A DNA stretch of 64,000 nt from Halomonas sp. YLGW01 (GTDB taxonomy: Bacteria > Pseudomonadota > Gammaproteobacteria > Pseudomonadales > Halomonadaceae). The notes below the pieces were generated by a model. That model saw only the letters and a list, made by a program, of their open reading frames with translations. It had not been told where the DNA came from and made no database searches. The position numbers were made by a program, and so were the translations under genes. Location of the stretch: NCBI RefSeq assembly GCF_014840935.1, contig NZ_CP062005.1, positions 3,162,001 to 3,226,000 on the forward strand, written 5' to 3'. Shown here one piece after another: positions 9,034 to 17,778 of the stretch; the stretch's first letter is position 1, and each line of letters starts with the position of its first letter.

Positions 9034-9807
9034 TCAGGACAAGGCGGCGATCGCCAGCTGGTCCTCGCTCAGGCTGACCTGGACGGTACTGCCCAGCAGC
9101 CGCGGATCGATGTCGTCCAGACGTTTGTAGTTGCCGGCCACCGACAACAACTCGGCGTGAAGCTCGCGACAGAAGATGGCAGCCTCGCGTCCACCATGAA
9201 TGCCCGCCAGGGCCCGGCCCCGCAGGGCACCATAGACATGAATATTGCCGGCCGCCAGCACCTCGGCGCCGGCATTGACCGCCCCGATCACCACCAGGTC
9301 GCCGTCCGCGGCGCTGACCTGCTGCCCCGAGCGAACGGTACCGCGGTAGATGCGCCCCGTCGGGGTCACCTCCGCCTGGCCCGCCCCCTGGGACGCGGCG
9401 TCTTCGGGCGCGGCAGTCTCCGGGGCGAGCGCCGCACGGGGCTCGCCCTGCGCCGTCACGCTCTCGAGGGCACGGGGACGCAGCTCCTGAGGCGGGAACC
9501 AGCCAAGCCCCAGCGCCCAGGCGGACTGCTTGACCGGATCGGTCCCGCCGCGTACCGCCACCGGCAACAGCTTGTGCGCCCGGCAGACCGCACAGATTCG
9601 CTCCAGCGACAGGTGGGGCTCATCGAGCTTCTCGACGCTGAGCACCACGGGCGTATGCTGAAAGAAGGCCGGCGACTGGCTGAGCTTGCCGGCCAGCTGG
9701 TCACGGATGCGCTCGGGATCGGCGCTGGTCAACTCCATGACCGTCATGGGCAACATGCCACCCTTGAAGGTAAATGCCATGCTGGCCCTGTCCATCTTGA
9801 GACTCAT
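9034..9807 (-). CDS. minC: Septum site-determining protein MinC
   Basis: A 257-residue inhibitor of FtsZ assembly, first gene of minCDE. The N-terminal FtsZ-inhibiting domain begins at MAFTFKGGMLPMTVMEL. The C-terminal beta-helix, which binds MinD, contains GTVRSGQQV, GDLVVIGAVNAGAEV, GNIHVYGALRGRALAG and CRELHAELLSVAG. The ATG at 9807 was chosen because GGAG lies 7 bp upstream and the N-terminus then matches the family. A longer open frame to 10041 adds 78 residues that look unrelated and would overlap the upstream spacer. A proline/alanine-rich linker of about 60 residues between the domains is longer than in E. coli. Confidence 0.95.
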   Translation of the reverse strand: MSLKMDRASMAFTFKGGMLPMTVMELTSADPERIRDQLAGKLSQSPAFFQHTPVVLSVEKLDEPHLSLERICAVCRAHKLLPVAVRGGTDPVKQSAWALGLGWFPPQELRPRALESVTAQGEPRAALAPETAAPEDAASQGAGQAEVTPTGRIYRGTVRSGQQVSAADGDLVVIGAVNAGAEVLAAGNIHVYGALRGRALAGIHGGREAAIFCRELHAELLSVAGNYKRLDDIDPRLLGSTVQVSLSEDQLAIAALS

Positions 9808-10088
9808 TGCCGGACTCCGCAGCGGGTGATGAGAGTTAAAGCTAAGCGAGGGATTGCGACCCTGCAACTGATCATAAGACCAAGCGGCCAGGCTGTCAGT
9901 GATTGTCTTGTCCTGCGGGCCTAATGACCCGCTGTCAGCCGGCTCCAGGGCGGCCACGAAGGCAAAACGCCCCGGTGTCCTTGATGCCGGCGGGGCTTTT
10001 CCGGTGCTGCGTCGCATGCTTAGATGATTGCTCATGGCCATGGCGCGGTGCAGGCGCCACCCCGCCGATACAGGAATGCAACGTCACC

Positions 10089-12896
10089 ATGTCAGGAAAG
10101 ACTCCCTCAGGATGGATCCGTCGCCTGCTGTCCCCGCGCTGGCAGCACCCCGATGCCGAGAAACGCCGCGAGGCTGCCCAGCGCCTGGACGCCACGCGCC
10201 CCGAGGACCATCGCCGGCTCGAGACGCTGGCCCGGGACCCGGATGCCAGGGTCCGCCAGTCCGCCCTGTCCCGGCTCGCCGATCCCCAGGCGTTGCTGGC
10301 GATGCTCGAAGACGAGGCCTCGCCGGAACTGACGACGCGCCTGACCGCCTTGCTGGTGGGACACGACGGCGACCTGAGCCTGGCGCATCGTCTGGCGCTG
10401 GTGGAACGCCTCTCGCACCCGCGCCTGCTGAATGATATCGCCATGCAGGGAGACAACCAGCAGCTCAGGCTGACCGCGCTGGCGCGGATCACCGACGAAA
10501 CCGCGCTGCTTGACCAGGCCTGCGAGAACGGCATCGCCGCCGTGCGCCGCGCCGCCGCCGATCGCATCGACAGCGAAAGCGGCTTGCGTGAACTGGCCCG
10601 CCGCGCTCGGCGAGACAAGCAGATTCAGCGGCTGGCCCGGGAGGCCCTGAACCGGCGCCGGGCCGATGCCGCCCAGGCCCAAGCGGCCCACGAGAAACGC
10701 GAGCGGCTGCTCAGCGCCCTGGAAGCCCATGTCACCCATGCCTGGGAGCCCCTGTATGCCGGCCGCTATCGGCACCTGACACGGGAGTGGGAGAGCCTCA
10801 AGGACCTGCCCAGCGCCGAACATGAGCGTCGCTACCAGGACGCGGCCCTGGCCTGTCGCAAGGTCATCAGCGACCACGAGGCCCACCAGCAGGCCGCCGA
10901 AAGCGCGCATCAACAGCGCGAGAACGATGACGAAACGCGCCTTGGCCTGATCGAGTCGCTGGAGGAAGGCCTCGCCGGCCTGCGCCAGCATACGCGCCTC
11001 ACCGGCCAGGACATGGCCAGCCTGCGCGCCCAGAAGCGCCTGCTCGATCAGCGCTGGGCGGCGCTTTCCGATCGTCACCCGCCCAGGGAGACCCTGCGCG
11101 CCCGCCACGACCAGGCCTTGGCCGACTACCATCGCCTGGATGTCGCCTGGTCGCGGCTCGAGCAGCACGCTGCAACCCTCGAACGGGCGCTCACCGACCA
11201 TGACCGCGACCGCCTGGTCGCCCTGCTCGAGACCATCGCCTGGCCGAGCGAGCTGCCGCCCACCGACGCCATCGCCCAGGCGCGCGCCCAGCTCGACCCG
11301 CACCCGCCGCTCCACGGCCACGAGGCATCGACGGCCGGTCGCGACACACTCGAGCGTGACCTCGCGACCCTCGAGGAGCAGCTCAAGCGCGGCGCCTTCA
11401 AGGCCGCCAGCCGCCTGCACCAGCAACTGCGCCAGCAGCTCGCGACCCGTCCCGAGCAGGAACGCCGAGGCATCGAGAGCCGACTCAAGCGCCTTGGCGC
11501 ACAGCTCGCCGAGCTGCGCGACTGGCGCGGCTTCGTCGCGGCCCCCAAGCGAGAGCAGCTGTGTGAGGCCATCGAGGCCCTGACCGAGGATGGCACCCTG
11601 GCCGCCGAGGCATTGGATCGCCGCCACCGGCGGCTGGTCCAGGAATGGAAGGCCCTCGGCGATGCCGCCGCCACCCACGAGCTGTCGAGGCGTTTCCGCC
11701 AGGCCTCCGATCGTCTGCACGAGCGCCTGGCGCCCTGGCGGGAGCAGCAGCAGACCCTGCGTATCCAGAACCTCGAGACGCGCCGCGCCCTGTGTGACCA
11801 GCTCGAGACTCTGCTGACGCGCCCCGATCCCGAGGCCGATCCGGACGCCCTGCGCGAGATTCGCGACAAGGCCCGCGAACAGTGGCGGCGCTGTTCTCCG
11901 GTCCCTCGGCCTCAGGCCCAGACGATCGGCCGGCGCTTTGCCACCCTCAGCCACGACCTTCAGAACCTGATCGATCGCCGCGCCCGAGAGATCGCCGCGG
12001 CCAAGCGCGCACTGATCCAGGAAGCCCGCACCCTGAGCGAATCGGCCCAGCCGGCCAGCCGGACGGCCCGGGACGCCAAGGGCCTGCAGCGGCGCTGGCG
12101 AGCCCTTGGCCGGGCGCCCAAGGGCGAGGAGCAGGCCCTGTGGCGGGAGTTTCGTGACCTGTGCGACGAGATCTTCGCCCGTCGCGAGGCGGAGCACGAC
12201 GATCAGGCTGCCCGGGCCAAGGCGCGCCTGGACGCCATGCAGGCCGTCATCGATCGCCTCGATGCCTGGCAGCCGTCCTCCAGCCGCGATCAAGCTGTGC
12301 TCGACGAGGCCAGCGCCGAGATCGAGGCGCTCAAGCCCCTGCCCTCGGGGCGCCGCACCGAGGGCATGCGCAAGCGCTGGGCCGGAATCGTGCGGGCGCG
12401 CCGCGAACGGCTGGCCCGCCTGGCCGTCCATGAAGAGATCCGAGCCTGGCAATCCCTGCAACCGCTGCTCTCGGCGCACCTGGACGCCGACCGCAAGGCC
12501 CTGGACGGCCTGGCGCCCCGCGAGGTTGTCGCCGACGAGGTACTGGCCGGCGAAACACTGGCCGGCGACATGCTGAAGGCCCACCAGGCCCGCAACGACG
12601 CCCGCCGCCATCCTCCTGCCCCACAGACGGTCACGGATACCCTGACACGCCTGCGGGTGCATTTGGCGCTGCTGGCCGGCAGCGGTCTCGCCCATCAGGA
12701 CGAGCCACTGCGCCTGGCGATTCAGGTCGAGCGCCTCAACGAGAGCCTCGGCCAGGAGGCCTCCCGGGCCGAGGAACTGCACGGCGTGCTGTGCGCCCTG
12801 CTGGCCACCGGCCCGGTGCCCGCCCAGCACTGGGCGCGCGAGGCACTCGAGCTCGATGCCCTGCTGCACCAGATGCTGCCTCTGCCGCCGCCCTGA
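10089..12896 (+). CDS. DUF349 domain-containing long helical protein
   Basis: A 935-residue, highly charged, almost wholly helical cytoplasmic protein with no membrane segment. The N-terminal 150 residues look like HEAT-type repeats (RQSALSRLADPQALLAMLEDEA). Several DUF349 three-helix units follow, each with a tryptophan signature: REWESLKDLP, LDQRWAALSD, VQEWKALGDA, REQWRRCSPV, LQRRWRALGR, RKRWAGIVRA. The function of this family is not established. The ATG at 10089 was chosen because the MSGKTPSGWIRRLLSPRW start resembles family members and the upstream open frame runs into the minC promoter region. It is divergent from minCDE and ends before a strong bidirectional terminator. Confidence 0.85.
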   Translation: MSGKTPSGWIRRLLSPRWQHPDAEKRREAAQRLDATRPEDHRRLETLARDPDARVRQSALSRLADPQALLAMLEDEASPELTTRLTALLVGHDGDLSLAHRLALVERLSHPRLLNDIAMQGDNQQLRLTALARITDETALLDQACENGIAAVRRAAADRIDSESGLRELARRARRDKQIQRLAREALNRRRADAAQAQAAHEKRERLLSALEAHVTHAWEPLYAGRYRHLTREWESLKDLPSAEHERRYQDAALACRKVISDHEAHQQAAESAHQQRENDDETRLGLIESLEEGLAGLRQHTRLTGQDMASLRAQKRLLDQRWAALSDRHPPRETLRARHDQALADYHRLDVAWSRLEQHAATLERALTDHDRDRLVALLETIAWPSELPPTDAIAQARAQLDPHPPLHGHEASTAGRDTLERDLATLEEQLKRGAFKAASRLHQQLRQQLATRPEQERRGIESRLKRLGAQLAELRDWRGFVAAPKREQLCEAIEALTEDGTLAAEALDRRHRRLVQEWKALGDAAATHELSRRFRQASDRLHERLAPWREQQQTLRIQNLETRRALCDQLETLLTRPDPEADPDALREIRDKAREQWRRCSPVPRPQAQTIGRRFATLSHDLQNLIDRRAREIAAAKRALIQEARTLSESAQPASRTARDAKGLQRRWRALGRAPKGEEQALWREFRDLCDEIFARREAEHDDQAARAKARLDAMQAVIDRLDAWQPSSSRDQAVLDEASAEIEALKPLPSGRRTEGMRKRWAGIVRARRERLARLAVHEEIRAWQSLQPLLSAHLDADRKALDGLAPREVVADEVLAGETLAGDMLKAHQARNDARRHPPAPQTVTDTLTRLRVHLALLAGSGLAHQDEPLRLAIQVERLNESLGQEASRAEELHGVLCALLATGPVPAQHWAREALELDALLHQMLPLPPP

Positions 12897-12963
12897 CCGG
12901 GACGCTGCCCATGGCTAGGTGGGCGGCCAAGCACGGCATGACATCTCATCTCGACAGCAACCA

Positions 12964-12996
12964 AAAGCCCCGAGGCCAAGGCCTCGGGGCTTTTTT
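12964..12996. terminator. Bidirectional rho-independent terminator
   Basis: AAAAGCCCCGAGGC-CAAG-GCCTCGGGGCTTTTTT, a 10-bp GC stem with A and T tracts on the two sides. It serves the DUF349 gene on the plus strand and phaB on the minus strand. Confidence 0.93.
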
Positions 12997-13036
12997 GGGG
13001 CGTGCTTCGTATTGTGTCTTTCGGCGCTGGCGAGCC

Positions 13037-13783
13037 TCAGCCCATGAACTGGCCGCCGTTGATGTCCAGGTTGGCGCCGGTGATGAAGCCGGATTCCTTG
13101 TCGGCCAGGAAGACCACCGCCCGGGCGATCTCCTCAGGGGTACCGTAACGCTTGACCGGAATCCCCTCGCGAATCGCCTCGCGTACCTTCTCGGGAATCT
13201 GCATGATCATGTCGGTCGCGATGTAGCCCGGCGACAGGGTGTTGACGGTGATGCCCTTGGTCGCGGTTTCCTGCGCCAGCGACATGGTCAGGCCATGCAT
13301 GCCGGCCTTGGCGGCCGCATAGTTGACCTGGCCGAACTGGCCCTTGCGGCCGTTGATCGAGGAGATGTTCACGATCCGGCCATAGCCGTGCTCGAGCATG
13401 TCCTCGATGACACCGCGACAGGTATTGAAGACGCTGTTGAGGTTGGTATCGATGACCTCGTGCCACTGATCGGGGGTCATCTTCTTCATGGTGCCGTCCC
13501 GGGTGATACCGGCACAGTTCACCAGCACGCTGACGGGGCCATGCTGGTCGCGAATCTCGGTGACGCCTCTGACGCAGTCGTCATAGTCGGTCAGGTCGAC
13601 ACCGGACAGCGCGATGTTGTCGAAGCCATCGGCCTGTTGGGTGGCGAGCCACTGCTTGGCCTTCTCAGGATTGTGATACCCCGCAACGACCTGATAGCCC
13701 TCCTTGGCCAGGGCGCGGCAGATCGCCGTTCCGATGCCACCGGTACCACCGGTAACCCACGCGACGGGTGCTGCATTAGCCAT
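13037..13783 (-). CDS. phaB: Acetoacetyl-CoA reductase (PHB synthesis)
   Basis: A 248-residue short-chain dehydrogenase. It reduces acetoacetyl-CoA to (R)-3-hydroxybutyryl-CoA with NADPH, the second step of polyhydroxybutyrate synthesis. The Rossmann motif TGGTGGIG is at residues 11-18. NCAGITRD, the catalytic serine in NISSINGRKGQFGQ and the Tyr-Lys pair in VNYAAAKAG are present. The segments GYHNPEKA and NGGQFMG resemble PhaB enzymes rather than FabG. GGGAGA is 6 bp before the ATG at 13783. A longer open frame upstream is unlikely. No other pha gene is in the window. Confidence 0.93.
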   Translation of the reverse strand: MANAAPVAWVTGGTGGIGTAICRALAKEGYQVVAGYHNPEKAKQWLATQQADGFDNIALSGVDLTDYDDCVRGVTEIRDQHGPVSVLVNCAGITRDGTMKKMTPDQWHEVIDTNLNSVFNTCRGVIEDMLEHGYGRIVNISSINGRKGQFGQVNYAAAKAGMHGLTMSLAQETATKGITVNTLSPGYIATDMIMQIPEKVREAIREGIPVKRYGTPEEIARAVVFLADKESGFITGANLDINGGQFMG

Positions 13784-13877
13784 TGTGTATCTCCCTGATA
13801 GCTGACTGGATGCCACGACGCGTGGCCCGAACAGTATGGACCATTCCCGCGCCGGCACCTGCGAGCATCGCAACCCA

Positions 13878-13918
13878 GGGTGACAGTTTCAATTCATCCC
13901 GAGCGATTATTGTCACCC
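13878..13918. promoter_or_regulatory. Inverted repeat GGGTGACA/TGTCACCC between phaB and tRNA-fMet
   Basis: Perfect 8-bp arms separated by 25 bp of AT-rich sequence. It lies upstream of phaB on one side and 12 bp before the -35 of the tRNA promoter on the other. It could be a paired operator or a cruciform; no factor is assigned. Confidence 0.45.
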
Positions 13919-13930
13919 TCGATTCAACTC

Positions 13931-13958
13931 TTGACCCTGAGCAAAAACCCTGTATTAT
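13931..13958 (+). promoter_or_regulatory. Sigma70 promoter of the initiator tRNA gene
   Basis: TTGACC and TATTAT separated by 16 bp, the -10 ending 14 bp before the first tRNA base. A strong match in a position expected for a stable-RNA promoter. Confidence 0.75.
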
Positions 13959-13972
13959 GTGCCTCACGTTGA

Positions 13973-14049
<77 letters not shown>

Positions 14050-14056
14050 AACATAG

Positions 14057-14090
14057 AAAAAGCCGATACTCTTTGGGTGTCGGCTTTTTT
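14057..14090 (+). terminator. Rho-independent terminator of tRNA-fMet
   Basis: AAAAAGCCGATAC and GTGTCGGCTTTTTT pair around a short loop. The same hairpin recurs in each following repeat unit. Confidence 0.92.
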
Positions 14091-14113
14091 GCATCTGGCC
14101 ACAGCGATGTATT

Positions 14114-14351
14114 CAGCCCGAAGGCCATCGGTTCGCTCTGGCTTCAACGTCGGCGGTCCCCGCTACCAAACATAGAAAAAACCGATACTCTTTGAGTGTC
14201 GGCTTTTTTGTATCTGGCCACAGCGATGCATTCAGCCCGAAGGCCACCGGTTCGCTCTGGCTTCAACATCGGCGGTCCCCGCTACCAAACACAGAAAAAG
14301 CCGATACTCTTTGAGTGTCGGCTTTTTTGCGCCTGGCCACAGTAATGCATT
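14114..14351 (+). repeat. Two complete 119-bp tandem repeats of the tRNA-fMet 3' end plus terminator
   Basis: Units start at 14114, 14233 and (truncated by the IS) 14352, with a period of exactly 119 bp. Each contains CCCGAAGGCCATCGGTTC, matching the anticodon-to-T arm of tRNA-fMet, then a 14-nt insertion in the T region, then GGTCCCCGCTACCAAAC, matching the tRNA 3' end and its flank. The same terminator hairpin follows (14176-14209 and 14295-14328). The units lack the tRNA 5' half and cannot give functional tRNA. The organisation resembles the tyrT repeats of E. coli, where each repeat begins with the tRNA 3' end. A fourth copy is interrupted by the IS30 element. Confidence 0.88.
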
Positions 14352-14381
14352 CAGCCCAAAGGCCATCGGTTCGCTCTGGTT
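14352..14381 (+). repeat. Left part of the interrupted fourth repeat unit
   Basis: CAGCCCAAAGGCCATCGGTT followed by CGCTCTGGTT matches the first 30 bp of the 119-bp unit. The rest of the unit resumes at 15485 after the IS30 element. Confidence 0.85.
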
Positions 14382-15484
14382 CCTGGATTCATAGAATAAC
14401 CGCAGCACTTTGGCCCACGAGGTAGAGGCGGGAGGGGCAGCGCCGGTACCCTTCTCGGCTCACCGTCCAAAGTGAAGAAGAGCATGGGATACCGACAGCT
14501 GACCCAGACCCAACGATACCAGATCTATGCCCGTTATGACCTGGGCGTTAGCCGACGACAAATCGCCAAAGAGCTTGGCATCCACAACAGTACGATCAGC
14601 CGTGAGCTGCGCCGCAACGTCACCGCCAGCGGCTATGATCCTGAGCAGGCCCAGTCCCTCAGTGATCATCGGCGTCGCACCGCCTGGAAGTGGACGAAGC
14701 GCTTGCCCTGCATGATCGCCGCAGTCGTTGACCGGCTGCGGGAGGAGTGGAGCCCAGAGCAGACTCAGCGGTTTCATGGCGCCCTTGGCTGGCGTAGGCG
14801 TCAGTCACCAGTGGATCTACGCCTTGATCTGGGATGATAAGGCCCGTGGTGGCGATCTTTGGCAGCACCTCCGCCAGCCCAAGCGGCGCAGTAAGCACCG
14901 TGCTCAGGCGAAGAGCGCAGGGCTCGGTAAGATTCCCAACCGCGTAGGCATCGAGCATCGCCCCGCTGAAGTCGATGACAGGCGCTTTATCGGGCACTGG
15001 GAGGGTGACACCGTGGTCCAGGGGCACAAGCAATCGGGCCTGGTGACACTGGTCGAGCGACGTAGCGGCTATCTGCTGGCGGCACGACTGCCCAAGCTCT
15101 CAGCGGATCTGACGCAGAGGGCCATGATCCGCCTGCTGAAGCCTCGCCGAGGTGCTGTCCAGACCATCACCCTGGACAACGGCTCGGAATTCGCGGATCA
15201 CGAGACCGTGGCCAAGGCGGTAACGGCAGCGACTTACTTCTGCGATCCCTACTGTTCCGGGCAGCGTGGGACCAATGAGAACACCAATGGCCTGATACGA
15301 CAGTACTTCCCCAAGGGAACGGATTTCCGACAGGTCACAGATGCCAAGCTGCGCAAGGTGGTCGAGAAGCTGAATGACCGACCCCGAAAGCGTCTCGGCT
15401 ATCGCACACCGGCACAGGTGTTTCTGGGGGAATATTCAGGAGCCCTAGATACCGCAGGTGCTGCGCTTGTTGCTTGAATTCAGG
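14382..15484 (+). mobile_element. IS30-family insertion sequence
   Basis: A 1103-bp element with imperfect terminal inverted repeats: CCTGGATTCATAGAATAACC at the left and, read inward from the right, CCTGAATTCAAGCAACAAGC, with 16 of the first 22 bp matching. It is flanked by a 3-bp direct repeat GTT (14379-14381 and 15485-15487). Removing the element and one GTT rejoins the interrupted 119-bp repeat unit. It carries one IS30-type transposase gene that is frameshifted. Confidence 0.9.
14472..15477 (+). pseudogene. IS30-family transposase, frameshifted
   Basis: The N-terminal part (from GTG 14472 or ATG 14484) has the IS30 helix-turn-helix YDLGVSRRQIAKELG-HNSTISREL and runs to WSPEQ. The remainder is in the +1 frame and carries the DDE core: HWEGDTVV, TLDNGSEFADHE and GTNENTNGLIRQYFPKGTDF. 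Related proteins read WSPEQIS-G at this point. The sequence CAGACTCAGCGG would give that if the C at about 14764 were removed, so a single-base insertion is the simplest explanation. Programmed frameshifting is less likely because no slippery heptamer is visible there. A full-length product would be about 335 residues. Confidence 0.85.
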
Positions 15485-15565
15485 GTTTCAACGTCAGCGG
15501 TCACTGCTACTTAACCCAGAAAAAGCCGATACGCAGGCGAGTATCGGCTTTTTGCGTCTGGGCCG
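15485..15565 (+). repeat. Right part of the interrupted fourth tRNA-derived repeat
   Basis: TTTCAACGTCAGCGGTCACT onward matches the unit after the IS insertion point but is more diverged. TCACTGCTACTTAACCCAG replaces TCCCCGCTACCAAACATAG. It ends in a rho-independent terminator (15520-15553) with a refreshed stem. Confidence 0.75.
15520..15553 (+). terminator. Terminator ending the tRNA repeat array
   Basis: AAAAAGCCGATAC-GCAGGC-GAGTATCGGCTTTTT. The stem has lost and regained pairing compared with the other copies, which argues that the hairpin is maintained. Confidence 0.85.
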
Positions 15566-15651
15566 CTGCCACAGCCAGCTGCCGACACCTTGAATCCGCA
15601 CCCGATCACCCGCATGTAACGGTAAATTTCCCAACTCTCAAGGTAGCCTGC

Positions 15652-16578
15652 ATGCCGATCGTCGACCCGCGCAGTGGCGCGCCCCTGACTTCCGAAGCCG
15701 ACACCGGTGACGCGGCCGGCGCCGATGCCGCCACCTACATCGTCGATCTCGACATGAGCAACTTCCAGCAAGTGGTGCTGGAAGGCTCGATGAACACGCC
15801 GGTGGTGCTGGACTGCTGGGCCTCCTGGTGCGAGCCCTGCAAGAACCTGATGCCGGTGCTGGAGAAGCTGGCCCGCGAATACAACGGGGCCTTCGTGCTG
15901 GCCAAGCTCAATATCGAGGAGCATCAGCAGATCGCCGCGCAGCTGGGCATCCGCTCGGTGCCGGACGTCAAGCTGATCATGCAGGGCCAGCTCTACGACG
16001 AGTTCCAGGGCGCGCTGCCGGAAGGCCAGATCCGCGAGTGGCTTGGCAAGCACATCGCCGCCCCGGCCGCCCCGGAGGCCTCGCCCGAGGAGCAGGCCGA
16101 GGCAGCGCTGGCGGCCGGCGACCCGGCCACCGCCCGAGCAATCTACCAGCAGCTGGTACAGGACAATCCCCAGCACCATGACTACCAGGTCGACCTGGCC
16201 GGTGCCGTGCTGGCCGAGGGCCAGGCCGAGGACGCCCGGGCGATCCTCGACAACCTGCCCCCGGAACACCGCGATGCGCCCCGGGCTCGCGGCGTACGGG
16301 CACGACTCGAGTTCGGCGAGGAAGCCCCGGACGCCGAGGCGCTGGCAGCCCTTGGCGATCGTGACGATAGCGAGGCGCAGTTCCTGCGCGCCCTGCGCCG
16401 TGTCGCCGACGGCGACTATGAGGCCGGCCTCGACGCCCTGCTGACGCTGATGAAGCGCGACCGCGCCTACGGCGACGATGCCGCCAAGAAGACCCTGGTG
16501 CGGGTCTTCGACGCCCTCGGCGCCGACCACCCGCTGACGGTCACCTACCGCCGCAAGCTGTTCGCGCAGCTCTACTGA
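15652..16578 (+). CDS. cnoX: CnoX/YbbN-like thioredoxin with tetratricopeptide tail
   Basis: A 308-residue cytoplasmic protein. A thioredoxin fold spans about residues 27-135 with the active-site motif WASWCEPCK (Cys60 and Cys63). A TPR-like helical domain follows (EEQAEAALAAGDPATARAIYQQLV and later repeats). This is the CnoX/YbbN architecture, a redox-regulated holdase that works with GroEL. E. coli CnoX has lost the first cysteine, but this protein keeps both and could be a working thiol oxidoreductase. It follows the tRNA repeat array and ends 7 bp inside the convergent patB gene. Confidence 0.9.
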   Translation: MPIVDPRSGAPLTSEADTGDAAGADAATYIVDLDMSNFQQVVLEGSMNTPVVLDCWASWCEPCKNLMPVLEKLAREYNGAFVLAKLNIEEHQQIAAQLGIRSVPDVKLIMQGQLYDEFQGALPEGQIREWLGKHIAAPAAPEASPEEQAEAALAAGDPATARAIYQQLVQDNPQHHDYQVDLAGAVLAEGQAEDARAILDNLPPEHRDAPRARGVRARLEFGEEAPDAEALAALGDRDDSEAQFLRALRRVADGDYEAGLDALLTLMKRDRAYGDDAAKKTLVRVFDALGADHPLTVTYRRKLFAQLY

Positions 16579-17750
16579 GCCAGCACCCGGTCGAGGCGTG
16601 AGAGCGCCTCGTCCAGCTGGGAGCGGGTGGTGCCGAAGTTGAGGCGCACGAAGCCCGGCCAGCCGAAGTCGGCACCGTCGGATAGCGCTACCCGCGCCTC
16701 TTCCAACAGTACCCGTTGCGGCGATTCCCCGAGCCCTGAGCGGCGCAGGTCGAGCCAGGCGAGATAGGTGGATTGCGGCGCGCTCATGGTCACCCCCGGC
16801 CAGCCGGCCACCGCCTCGGCCAGGCGTACCCGATGCCCGCGCAGGGTCGCGAGCAGGGCCTGGCGCCAGGGTTCACCCTGGGTGTAGGCGGCCTCGGCGG
16901 CCACCAGGCCCAACACATTGGCATCCGGCATCAGCCCCTTCGCCGCTGCGGCAAACCGCCGACGCAGCGACGCATCGGGAATCACCGCGCAGGCCGCGGT
17001 CAGGCCGGCCAGGTTGAAGGTCTTGGAGGGCGCCCAGAGGGTGATGATGCGCCTGGCCAGCGCCGGGAACTGGGCCGCCAGTGGCCGGTGGCGGGCACCT
17101 TCATCCAGCAGCAGGTCACAGTGCAGCTCATCGGAGACCACCAGCAGGTCGTGACGCTCGACCAGCGCCGCCAGGCCATTAAGCTCTTCGCTGCTCCAGG
17201 CCCGCCCGGTAGGATTGTGCGGTTGGCACCACAGCAGCAGCCGGGTCTCGGGGGTGATGGCGGCCTCCAGCGCGTCCAGATCGAGGCGCCAGGGCTCCCC
17301 CGGTACCTCGGGTTCGGCGAGCGGCGCGGTCTGGGCCCGCCGCCCGGTGCGCTCGGCGACGCTGAGGAACGGCGGGTAGATCGGCGTCACCGTGAGGATG
17401 CCGTCGCCCGGTGCGGTGAAGGCCAGGCTAGCCAGATGCAGCGCCGGCACCACGCCCGGCAACCAGTGCTGCCACTCCGGCGCGATCGCCCAGTCGTAAT
17501 GCTCGCCGCTCCAGGCGCACAGCGCCTCGCGCAGGCTGTCCGGCACCTCGCCATAGCCGAAGACCCCGTGGGCGATCCGCGCCTCCAGGGCCTCGATCAC
17601 CGCCGGCGGCGAACGGAAGTCCATGTCGGCGACCCACAGCGGCAGGACGTCATCGTCGTGGCGATGCCATTTCTGCGAGGGCCAGTCGGCGGCCTGACCA
17701 TGTCGTGACGGATGGCGGCGCTCGACGGGCGTGGCAAAATCGAATTTCAT
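16572..17750 (-). CDS. patB: PatB/MalY-type cystathionine beta-lyase (PLP-dependent C-S lyase)
   Basis: A 392-residue fold-type I PLP enzyme with PLPLWVADMDF-like start (VLPLWVADMDFRSPPAV), the cofactor-binding WCQPHNPTGR and the Schiff-base lysine in LWAPSKTFNLAGL. It cleaves cystathionine to homocysteine or acts as a cysteine desulfhydrase; the precise substrate cannot be read from sequence. The ATG at 17750 is preceded by AAGGA. Its start is only 28 bp from the start of the divergent hypothetical gene, so its promoter must overlap that gene. The 3' end overlaps cnoX by 7 bp. Confidence 0.9.
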   Translation of the reverse strand: MKFDFATPVERRHPSRHGQAADWPSQKWHRHDDDVLPLWVADMDFRSPPAVIEALEARIAHGVFGYGEVPDSLREALCAWSGEHYDWAIAPEWQHWLPGVVPALHLASLAFTAPGDGILTVTPIYPPFLSVAERTGRRAQTAPLAEPEVPGEPWRLDLDALEAAITPETRLLLWCQPHNPTGRAWSSEELNGLAALVERHDLLVVSDELHCDLLLDEGARHRPLAAQFPALARRIITLWAPSKTFNLAGLTAACAVIPDASLRRRFAAAAKGLMPDANVLGLVAAEAAYTQGEPWRQALLATLRGHRVRLAEAVAGWPGVTMSAPQSTYLAWLDLRRSGLGESPQRVLLEEARVALSDGADFGWPGFVRLNFGTTRSQLDEALSRLDRVLAQ

Positions 17751-17778
17751 AGACAGTCCTTTCCAAGGGGGCAGACGA

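Noticed and set aside
10107-12869. Very long open frame antisense to the DUF349 gene
   Set aside because: High GC leaves few stop codons on the antisense strand. The translation is Gly/Gln/Ala-rich without family motifs, while the sense strand shows DUF349 repeats.
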